Of a stretch of DNA of 40,171 nucleotides, positions 26,058 through 33,098 are shown piece by piece. This DNA is from Bacteroidota bacterium (lineage in GTDB: Bacteria > Bacteroidota > Bacteroidia > Chitinophagales > Chitinophagaceae): positions 1 to 40,171 of the forward strand of contig JAEZLJ010000033.1 in assembly GCA_023415275.1 (NCBI GenBank), given 5' to 3'. Every line of letters begins with the position of its first letter. The stretch's first letter is position 1. The notes under the pieces were generated by a model. That model saw nothing but the letters and a program-made list of their open reading frames with translations. It made no database searches and had not been told where the DNA came from. Both the position numbers and the translations under genes were made by a program.

Positions 26058-28658
26058 ATGAGAAAGATTTTTGTTTTATTAGTATTAGGATTCCTTTCGT
26101 CGCAATCATTTTCACAAATGCCGGGAGGCCAAATGCGAGGCAATGGCCAGGCTCCCGCCGGAAGATTTTATGGTAAAGTAGTGGATGCAGCCAATAAAGG
26201 CCTGGAAGCAGTTTCAGTAACCCTTGTTTCCACTAAAATGGACAGTGCCACCAAAAAACCAAAAGAAGCAATTGTGGGTGGCATGCTGACAAGTGCTGTT
26301 GGTGACTTCAGCATCGAAAACGTACCAGTATTTGGAAAATACAAATTAAAGATCACAGGAATAGGTTATAAAGAATTAATCATGCCCGTGGCTTTTGAAA
26401 TGCCTAATAAGAATGCCGTGGGCAACGACCCTTCTGCCATGCTGGGTGCCCTGGATAAAGATCTTGGCAATATCAAAATGCAGATAGATGAAAATGTTTT
26501 AGGATCCGTTACAGTCACAGCCTCTAAACCCATGTTGCAAATGGGCATTGACCGCAAGATCTTCAATGTGGATAAGAACATTACATCCGCAGGGGGAACC
26601 GCGGTTGACGTCATGAAGAATGTACCATCTGTGAATGTGGATATTGATGGCAACGTGACTTTAAGAAATAATGCTCCGCAGATCTTTGTTGATGGTCGTC
26701 CTACAAACCTTACTTTGGAACAGATACCTGCAGACGCCATTGAAAGTGTGGAGATCATCACCAACCCTTCAGCTAAATTCGATGCTTCAGGTGGAACCGC
26801 CGGTATTTTGAATATCGTAATGAAAAAGAACAGGCGTGTAGGTTATAGCGGGAATGTCCGTATCAACGCCGACAGCCGTGGCCGTGTAGGCGGCGGTGCT
26901 GATATCAATTTAAGGCAAAACAAGATCAATATATTTGGTAGTGGTAATTTGTTCCAAAGAAAATCCATCAGTAACGGATTTACCGACAGGACCAACTTTG
27001 GCAACAATGACAGCAGCACGCATTTTATCCAGAATGACAACTCCGAAGGCAAGGGTCAATTCAGATTTGGAAGGGCTGGTGTGGATTATTTTATTGACAA
27101 CAGGAACACATTTACAGTCAGTGGTACCCTTATGAAGGGTAAGATGTCCCCGGGACAGACCAGCGATATAAATATTGATTCTATAGCCAATGGCATGGGA
27201 TACGGAAGCTCGTATCAACACAGGGTTTCCAACACTGATTATACTTTCAATAATTCAAGGGCCCAGTTAAGTTATAAGCACAACTTCCCACAATCAGGCC
27301 ATGAGCTTACAGCTGATGCCACTTATGACAAAGGAAAATCTACAAGCGAGAATAATACCAACACTGCTTATTATGGCATGCCCGGTAATGTATATGATAA
27401 AACCTACCAGCAGATACAGCTAGGTGGGGGTACCAATGAAAGCTGGGTGTTGCAGACAGACTATGCCAATCCTGTTTCTGCCAATTCTAAAATAGAATTG
27501 GGTGCCAGGGCTTCTTTGCGCAAAAGCAATAATTTCAACCAATTCTACACCAGGACGCTTAATGGTGAATTGAAACCTACTTCTTTAAATACCATCTATA
27601 ATAACAAAGACAACGTTTATGCAGCGTATGCTACTTTCTCAAGCCGTGTAAAGAACTTTGGTTACCAGTTGGGATTAAGAGCTGAAAGGTCTGATTACAC
27701 AGGCGATATTCCTACCAAGAATCAAACCTTCAACATCAACTTCCCTATCAGTTTCTTCCCTAGCATGTTCCTGTCTCAAAAGCTGACAGAAACAGATGAA
27801 ATGCAGTTCAATTACAGCCGCAGGATCAATCGCCCCAATGTGTTCCAGCTGTTTCCTTTTATTGATTCCAGCGACCTGCTTAACGTAAGTGTGGGTAACC
27901 CGGGTTTACAGCCTGAGTTCACCAATTCTTTTGAATTGTCTTATTCCAAGACTTTCAAAAACAGGGATAATTTTATCGCATCTGCTTATTTTAAAAATAC
28001 CAACGACCTGATCACCAGGTTCCAGAAGATCGATACCAGCATAAGCAAATTTGGTGTGGTAAATACCTATATCAATGCAAACCGCATGTACATCACCGGC
28101 CTGGAACTGACTGCCCGTAATAAGATTACCAATTGGTGGGATCTTACCTCCAACGTAAACCTGTTTACAGCAAAAGTGACCATTGACAACCAGCAAAGCC
28201 CTGACCAGTTCCCTAGCTATTTTGCAAAATTGAATAACAATTTTAAACTACCTAAGAACTTCTCTGTACAGCTTTCCGGGGACTACCAGTCAAAGATCAT
28301 TTCTTCACCTGGTGGCGGCGGTCGCGGATTTGGCGGCGGTGGCATGTTCGGCGGAAACAATACAGCCTCACAGGGATATATAAGGCCGAACTATGGTGTG
28401 GATGCGGCAGTGAAATTTGACTTCCTGAAAGACAAAAAAGCCTCCCTGTCCCTTAATGTAAATGACATCTTCCGTACACGTAAGTATGATGCACACTCAG
28501 AATCTACTTTCTTTGTGCAGGATATAGTAAGGAGAAGAGACCCACAGATCTTCAGGCTGAACTTCAACTACCGGTTTGGTAAATTCGATGCCAACCTGTT
28601 CAAGCGCAAGAATACAAAGGCGGACAACAATGTTGACATGGGCAATATGAATATGTAG
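26058..28658 (+). CDS. Outer-membrane beta-barrel protein (OMP_b-brl_3 / TonB-receptor-like)
   Basis: An 866-residue outer-membrane protein with a signal peptide (MRKIFVLLVLGFLSSQSFSQ). An N-terminal carboxypeptidase-regulatory-like beta domain begins at GRFYGKVVDAANKGLEAVSV. A plug-like domain follows (VDVMKNVPSVNVDIDGNVTL, APQIFVDGRPTNLTLEQIP, SVEIITNPSAKFDASGG, AGILNIVMKK). The rest is barrel sequence of the kind seen in the Bacteroidota outer-membrane beta-barrel family. A Gly-rich stretch (GGGGRGFGGGGMFGG) lies in a late loop. No SusD partner follows, so it is not a polysaccharide-utilisation pair. The ligand is unknown. Confidence 0.88.
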   Translation: MRKIFVLLVLGFLSSQSFSQMPGGQMRGNGQAPAGRFYGKVVDAANKGLEAVSVTLVSTKMDSATKKPKEAIVGGMLTSAVGDFSIENVPVFGKYKLKITGIGYKELIMPVAFEMPNKNAVGNDPSAMLGALDKDLGNIKMQIDENVLGSVTVTASKPMLQMGIDRKIFNVDKNITSAGGTAVDVMKNVPSVNVDIDGNVTLRNNAPQIFVDGRPTNLTLEQIPADAIESVEIITNPSAKFDASGGTAGILNIVMKKNRRVGYSGNVRINADSRGRVGGGADINLRQNKINIFGSGNLFQRKSISNGFTDRTNFGNNDSSTHFIQNDNSEGKGQFRFGRAGVDYFIDNRNTFTVSGTLMKGKMSPGQTSDINIDSIANGMGYGSSYQHRVSNTDYTFNNSRAQLSYKHNFPQSGHELTADATYDKGKSTSENNTNTAYYGMPGNVYDKTYQQIQLGGGTNESWVLQTDYANPVSANSKIELGARASLRKSNNFNQFYTRTLNGELKPTSLNTIYNNKDNVYAAYATFSSRVKNFGYQLGLRAERSDYTGDIPTKNQTFNINFPISFFPSMFLSQKLTETDEMQFNYSRRINRPNVFQLFPFIDSSDLLNVSVGNPGLQPEFTNSFELSYSKTFKNRDNFIASAYFKNTNDLITRFQKIDTSISKFGVVNTYINANRMYITGLELTARNKITNWWDLTSNVNLFTAKVTIDNQQSPDQFPSYFAKLNNNFKLPKNFSVQLSGDYQSKIISSPGGGGRGFGGGGMFGGNNTASQGYIRPNYGVDAAVKFDFLKDKKASLSLNVNDIFRTRKYDAHSESTFFVQDIVRRRDPQIFRLNFNYRFGKFDANLFKRKNTKADNNVDMGNMNM

Positions 28659-28675
28659 TATTATCTCTATAGTTT

Positions 28676-28706
28676 AAAAAGCTCTCCCTCAAAAGGAGAG
28701 CTTTTT
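28676..28706 (+). terminator. Terminator after the barrel-protein gene
   Basis: A perfect 12-bp stem (AAAAAGCTCTCC / GGAGAGCTTTTT) with a 7-nt loop and trailing T's, 17 nt past the stop. Confidence 0.92.
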
Positions 28707-28719
28707 ATTTTATACTAAT

Positions 28720-28727
28720 TATTTTTG
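28720..28727 (+). promoter_or_regulatory. Putative promoter -7 box of the oxidoreductase/glycosyltransferase unit
   Basis: TATTTTTG ends 6 nt before the ATG at 28734. It overlaps an upstream in-frame TTG (28725), which argues for the ATG. Confidence 0.5.
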
Positions 28728-28733
28728 GTGCAT

Positions 28734-29744
28734 ATGTATCAATTTGCCCTCATTGGCTGCGGACGAATATCAGGTAGGCATGCAGAAAATATACAAAGGA
28801 TTGGTAAGCTAAAGGCCGTTTGTGATATTGATCCGGAAAAGGCAGACCTTCTGGCAAAACAATACGATTGCAAAGCCTATTATTCCATAGATGAATTACT
28901 GCTTAAAGAGCAGGAAATTGATATCCTCTCTATCTGTACACCCAATGGATTTCATGCAGAACATGCTATTAAATCGCTCCAGGCAGGCTTACATGTTTTG
29001 TGTGAGAAGCCCTTATGTTTGACCAGCGCAGCTGCCTGGCAGATCATTGAAACTGAAAAATTCTGCCGCAGAAAGCTGTTTGTGGTCAAGTCAAACCGGT
29101 ATAATCCTACGTTGATCCAGGTAAAAAATTTACTGCAGAATAACAACCTGGGTAAGATTTATAGTTTTCATTTAAGTTGCTTATGGAACCGCCCTGAGGC
29201 CTATTACCAGGACTGGCATGGAAAACATTTTCCTGATGGGGGCACCCTATATACCCAATTCAGTCATTATATAGATGCGCTGGTTAGCTTGTTCGGACCT
29301 ATTAAAGAAGTAATGGGATTCAGCGGAAGCCAGGCGCATAAAAAAGGGTTGGAATTTGAAGATAGCGGCGTGGCCTCCCTGCTTATGGACAAAGGTAGCC
29401 TGGGAAGCTTTCACTGGTCGGTGAATACTTATAAAAAGAACCACGAGATCGCCCTGACTATAGTAGCGGAGAAGGGAACCGTAAGAGTGGGTGGTGAATA
29501 CCTGAACGAAGTGCAATATCAGTCCCTGGAAAAAGATATGGAGTTCACAGAACCTGTAAATCTATCCAATGAATACACGGCTTACAAAGGATCCATGAGT
29601 AACCATAAGGAAGTGTATGACCATTTGTTATTGGCCCTGGAAAATAAAGAGAACGATTTTGCCAATGCATTTGATGGTTTAAGAACTGTAGAAGCCATAG
29701 AAAAAATATATAAGGCCATCACCCCTATATCTGACATCTCTTGA
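28734..29744 (+). CDS. Gfo/Idh/MocA family sugar oxidoreductase (WlbA/WbpB-like)
   Basis: A 336-residue NAD(P)-dependent dehydrogenase. The Rossmann start FALIGCGRISGRHAENI, the SICTPNGFHAEHAIKSLQAG segment and the conserved CEKPLCLT, whose lysine is catalytic in the family, are followed by a C-terminal substrate domain with DGGTLYTQFSHYIDAL, where H is the usual second catalytic residue. The overall look is that of UDP-GlcNAc-uronate 3-dehydrogenases of O-antigen or capsule synthesis, but the substrate is inferred. It overlaps the next glycosyltransferase gene by 4 nt, which supports a role in cell-surface glycan synthesis. Confidence 0.87.
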   Translation: MYQFALIGCGRISGRHAENIQRIGKLKAVCDIDPEKADLLAKQYDCKAYYSIDELLLKEQEIDILSICTPNGFHAEHAIKSLQAGLHVLCEKPLCLTSAAAWQIIETEKFCRRKLFVVKSNRYNPTLIQVKNLLQNNNLGKIYSFHLSCLWNRPEAYYQDWHGKHFPDGGTLYTQFSHYIDALVSLFGPIKEVMGFSGSQAHKKGLEFEDSGVASLLMDKGSLGSFHWSVNTYKKNHEIALTIVAEKGTVRVGGEYLNEVQYQSLEKDMEFTEPVNLSNEYTAYKGSMSNHKEVYDHLLLALENKENDFANAFDGLRTVEAIEKIYKAITPISDIS

Positions 29745-30835
29745 AGCGCCTGTATTTTACAGTTACCAATGATCTCACCTACGATCAGCGTATGCACCGC
29801 ATCTGTCATTCCCTGGCAGTGAATGGATTTGAAGTTGTGTTGGTGGGCAGACGACTACAGAATTCGCTTCCCATAGAAAAAACCAGTTTCACACAAAAGA
29901 GATTGCGGTGCTTCATCAATAAAGGTTTTTTGTTTTACCTGGAATATAACATTCGATTATTCTTCTACTTGTTGACCAGCAAAATGGATGGCATATGTGC
30001 TATTGATCTTGATACCATTCTCCCCTGCTTGTTTGTTTCCCGCTTAAAGAAACTGGTGCACATTTATGATGCACATGAATACTTTACAGAGTTAAAAGAA
30101 GTGTATACCCGTTCCTTCATTCAAAAGACCTGGCTCGTGATCGAGAGGTTTGCAGTGCCAAAGTTTTCATGGGGATATACAGTAAGCCAGGGCCTTGCAG
30201 ATGCCTTTCGCAATAAATACCAGCGTAATTACCTGGTGATAAGGAATATGCCTGTATTACATAGAAATGATATTACCCTCCCCAGGGAAAAAACATTGCT
30301 ATACCAGGGGGCGGTCAATGAAGGACGCGGCTTTGAATACCTGGTTCCCGCCATGAAGCAGGTGCCCTATAAATTGATTATCTGCGGTAATGGTAATTTT
30401 ATGACCCGGCTGCAACAGCTTATCAGGGAAAACCAGGTAGAGAACAAGATTGAATTAAAAGGCATGGTAAAGCCCCGCGATCTGTCTTCCTATACCCTTA
30501 AAGCTTCCCTGGGTATTGCATTGGCTGAAAAAGAGGGGTTGAATCAATACATGGCCTTGCCCAATAAGTTCTTTGATTACATGCATGGTGGTCTGCCACA
30601 ATTGACCATGCGCTTTCCTGAATATGAAAAGGTGAACATGGAATTTGAAGTGGCTGTGTTGATAGATTCACTGCAACCGGAAGTGATCAGCCAGGCGATT
30701 GTCGATACCATGCAAAATGAAGAACTGTTACAAAAAATGAATTCAAATTGCCTGCAGGCACGCGAAGTATATTGTTGGCAAGTAGAAGAACAAAAGCTGG
30801 TTGCCTATTACCACCAAATCTTTAATCTTGACTGA
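29741..30835 (+). CDS. GT4-like glycosyltransferase
   Basis: A 364-residue GT-B-fold glycosyltransferase. The N-terminal half shows YFTVTNDLTYDQRMHRICHS and IYDAHEYFTELKE. The C-terminal half has LLYQGAVNEGRGFEYLVPAM, LIICGNGN and a donor-site-like LPNKFFDYMHGGLPQL in place of the E-x7-E region. The TTG at 29741 must be the start: an in-frame stop is at 29732, and the conserved N-terminus follows immediately. It overlaps the preceding stop as TTGA. Donor and acceptor sugars are unknown. Confidence 0.82.
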   Translation: MKRLYFTVTNDLTYDQRMHRICHSLAVNGFEVVLVGRRLQNSLPIEKTSFTQKRLRCFINKGFLFYLEYNIRLFFYLLTSKMDGICAIDLDTILPCLFVSRLKKLVHIYDAHEYFTELKEVYTRSFIQKTWLVIERFAVPKFSWGYTVSQGLADAFRNKYQRNYLVIRNMPVLHRNDITLPREKTLLYQGAVNEGRGFEYLVPAMKQVPYKLIICGNGNFMTRLQQLIRENQVENKIELKGMVKPRDLSSYTLKASLGIALAEKEGLNQYMALPNKFFDYMHGGLPQLTMRFPEYEKVNMEFEVAVLIDSLQPEVISQAIVDTMQNEELLQKMNSNCLQAREVYCWQVEEQKLVAYYHQIFNLD

Positions 30836-31940
30836 TCACCTTCATATCGTTTGCCTCGATGCACCTTCCCCTCCAGATTATGGAGGCGCCATTGATATGT
30901 ACTATAAAGTACAGGCATTGGCAGCCCAGGGCAATAAGATCATACTGCATTATTTCAATTATAATAAGCATCGCCATGCACACGGCCTCGAACCATATTG
31001 TGCTGAAATAAACACCTATGCCCGCAGTAATTATTTACGATCACTTTCTTTTCAATCTCCCTACATCATCAGGTCAAGGATCAATCCCTTACTGGTCAGG
31101 CGCCTTAACCAGGATCGTAATCGAATATTATTGGAGGGATTGCATGGTGCTGGTTTGTTATCCTATTTGCAGGAACCCTCCAGGGTAGTGATACGCTTGC
31201 ACAATGAAGAATCTACTTATTACAAAGCACTTGCCTCTTACGAAACTAATGTCATACGCAAGGCTTACTATTTAAGGGAAGCCCGTTTGATCAAACGGTT
31301 TCAAAAACAATTGAACCACGAGGTCAAGCTTGCGGCATTGTCTCAATCCGACCTGGAAATTTTCTGCCAGCAGGGATTTCACAATGCCCATTTCATACCC
31401 TGTTTTGTTCCATGGCAGGAAATAAGATCACTACCTGGAAAAGGAGAATACTGTTTGTATCATGGTAATATGGAGGTGATTGAAAATGAAATGGCAGCCA
31501 CCTGGTTGATCACGAAAGTCTTTGATCAATTGAATATTCCCCTGGTGATAGCCGGGAAAGGTATATCCTCAAAGCTGCAAAAGCTCGCACGTAGTAAACG
31601 GAATGTAAGACTCATATTTGAACCCCCTTCTAATGAACTGGACGCATTGATCAAAGATGCCCATATCAATATATTACCCTCCTTTAATAAAACGGGCGTA
31701 AAGCTGAAGCTTTTGCATGCGCTGTTTTATGGCAGGTTCTGCATCACCAATCAACAGGGATCCAGGGGAAGTGGTGTAGATTCACTGGTGCACCATGCAG
31801 AAAGCGCCGACGAATTCCGGCATGCAGTCCTGGATATTTTTGAAATGCCTTTTGAAGAAGCCCAGTTAAACGAACGAGAGATGATCAGGCAATTATATAA
31901 CAATCAAACCAATGCTGCTGCACTTAGTGCATTATGGTAG
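30828..31940 (+). CDS. Glycosyltransferase (GT4-like), probable
   Basis: A 370-residue protein with GT-B features: N-terminal LHIVCLDAPSPPDYGGAIDM, VIRLHNEESTYYKAL, then YCLYHGNMEVIENEMAATWL, LVIAGKGISSKLQKLA and a C-terminal TGVKLKLLHALFYGRFCITN that corresponds to the nucleotide-sugar site. The TTG at 30828 is preferred, giving an 8-nt overlap with the previous gene; TTG 30801 is the longer alternative. The last 17 bp overlap the end of ftsE, which runs the opposite way. Probably works with the upstream glycosyltransferase and oxidoreductase on one surface glycan. Confidence 0.75.
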   Translation: MTDHLHIVCLDAPSPPDYGGAIDMYYKVQALAAQGNKIILHYFNYNKHRHAHGLEPYCAEINTYARSNYLRSLSFQSPYIIRSRINPLLVRRLNQDRNRILLEGLHGAGLLSYLQEPSRVVIRLHNEESTYYKALASYETNVIRKAYYLREARLIKRFQKQLNHEVKLAALSQSDLEIFCQQGFHNAHFIPCFVPWQEIRSLPGKGEYCLYHGNMEVIENEMAATWLITKVFDQLNIPLVIAGKGISSKLQKLARSKRNVRLIFEPPSNELDALIKDAHINILPSFNKTGVKLKLLHALFYGRFCITNQQGSRGSGVDSLVHHAESADEFRHAVLDIFEMPFEEAQLNEREMIRQLYNNQTNAAALSALW

Positions 31941-32610
31941 CATTGTCAAATACCCTCCCCGATTCTGTTTTTACCATTCTTGCAGGAAACTTTTGAATGA
32001 CAATGTAATCATGGGTGGCCATGACCACTGCAGTGCCATAATCCCTGGCAATATGGATCAACAGGTTCATGATCTCATCTGAAGTTTCCGGGTCAAGATT
32101 ACCCGTAGGCTCATCGGCCAATATTAATTTAGGAGAGTTTAATAATGCCCTGGCAATATCTACCCGCTGCTGCTCCCCTCCACTCATCTCGTAAGGCATC
32201 TTAAACCCTTTGGATCTCAACCCCACCTTATCTAACACATCAGCTATCTTTTCATTCATCAGTTTTTCATCCTTCCAGCCAATAGCTTTTAAAACAAATT
32301 TCAGGTTATCATTTACATTCCTGTCAGTCAGTAATTGAAAATCCTGGAATACCACGCCCATGTTCCTCCTGAGGTAAGGAACCGTTTTCCAGGTCAGGGC
32401 CCTGATATCATAACCCACCACAGTAGCCTGGCCTTCCTTAAGCGGAAGCTCACCATAAAGCGTTTTCAATAAACTTGATTTTCCTGTGCCCGTTTTGCCC
32501 ACCAGGTAAACGAACTCACCTTTATGTACCGTCAGATTCACATCCTGTAAAATGAGATTATCTCCCTGGTATATATTAGCGTTCCGTATATCTATAATAT
32601 TCTCTGCCAT
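31924..32610 (-). CDS. ftsE: Cell division ATP-binding protein FtsE
   Basis: A 228-residue ABC ATPase. The Walker A is GKTGTGKSS, the Q loop is VVFQDFQLL, the signature is MSGGEQQRVDIARAL, the Walker B is LILADEPTGNLDP and the switch histidine is in MATHDY. The DFQLL and LADEPTGNLD sequences and the short length are typical of FtsE, which with FtsX controls peptidoglycan hydrolases at the septum. ftsX is not adjacent. A LolD-type transporter ATPase is the main alternative. Convergent with a glycosyltransferase, with a 17-bp tail overlap. Confidence 0.88.
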   Translation of the reverse strand: MAENIIDIRNANIYQGDNLILQDVNLTVHKGEFVYLVGKTGTGKSSLLKTLYGELPLKEGQATVVGYDIRALTWKTVPYLRRNMGVVFQDFQLLTDRNVNDNLKFVLKAIGWKDEKLMNEKIADVLDKVGLRSKGFKMPYEMSGGEQQRVDIARALLNSPKLILADEPTGNLDPETSDEIMNLLIHIARDYGTAVVMATHDYIVIQKFPARMVKTESGRVFDNATIMH

Positions 32611-32674
32611 TCCCCAGATTTATTTGCTGCAAAATAACATAAGAAAGACCATGCGCCAAGCCAATAATTTTATA

Positions 32675-32690
32675 AACTAAAAATTTAGTT
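32675..32690. promoter_or_regulatory. Operator-like dyad 1 upstream of blaI-type gene
   Basis: A perfect 7-bp inverted repeat (AACTAAA / TTTAGTT) spaced by 2 nt, 16 bp in total. It shares its half-site and total length with the dyad at 32695, and the two centres are 20 bp apart. A probable binding site for the BlaI-type repressor encoded next. Confidence 0.7.
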
Positions 32691-32694
32691 GTTA

Positions 32695-32710
32695 AACTAA
32701 ATAATTAGTT
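32695..32710. promoter_or_regulatory. Operator-like dyad 2 overlapping the blaI-type promoter
   Basis: A 16-bp dyad (AACTAA / TTAGTT, 4-nt centre). A TTG at 32689-32691 and a weak -7 box TACCTTGG at 32712-32719 are 20 nt apart, a normal -33/-7 spacing, so this dyad fills the promoter spacer. A bound repressor would block RNA polymerase. Confidence 0.7.
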
Positions 32711-32735
32711 ATACCTTGGCTGAACAATATAAAAA

Positions 32736-33098
32736 ATGAAAACATTAACCAAAGCAGAAGAACAGGTGATGCAGGTGCTCTGGAAACTTAAAGAAGGCTT
32801 TATACGCGATATCATGGATGCCATGCCTGCGCCAAAGCCCCACCAGAATACAATAGCAACGCTGCTTAAGATCCTGGTAGAAAAAGAATTTGTAGGCATA
32901 CGCATCTTTGGAAGACAACACCAGTATTATCCCCTGGTGAGCAAGGATAATTACTCTAAGGCCAGTATCCGGTCGCTGGTAAAGAGTTATTTCGGAGGGT
33001 CTTTTAGCGAAGCAGTGTCCTTTATGGTAAAGGAGAACAATATTAGTGTAGACGACCTGGAAACCCTATTACATCAACTTAAAAAAGGGAAAAAATGA
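32736..33098 (+). CDS. BlaI/MecI/CopY-family transcriptional repressor
   Basis: A 120-residue winged-helix repressor with the BlaI/MecI pattern: LTKAEEQVMQVLWKLKEGFIRDIMD, the recognition-helix region PHQNTIATLLKILVEKEFV, the wing FGRQHQYYPLVS and a C-terminal dimerisation helix (SFSEAVSFMVKENNISVDDLETLL) that holds the usual proteolytic site region. In BlaI/MecI systems the repressor is inactivated by cleavage when a membrane protease is activated. Here the protease gene overlaps the end of this gene by 4 nt (ATGA). Two matching dyads upstream indicate autoregulation. No beta-lactamase gene is nearby. Confidence 0.92.
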   Translation: MKTLTKAEEQVMQVLWKLKEGFIRDIMDAMPAPKPHQNTIATLLKILVEKEFVGIRIFGRQHQYYPLVSKDNYSKASIRSLVKSYFGGSFSEAVSFMVKENNISVDDLETLLHQLKKGKK

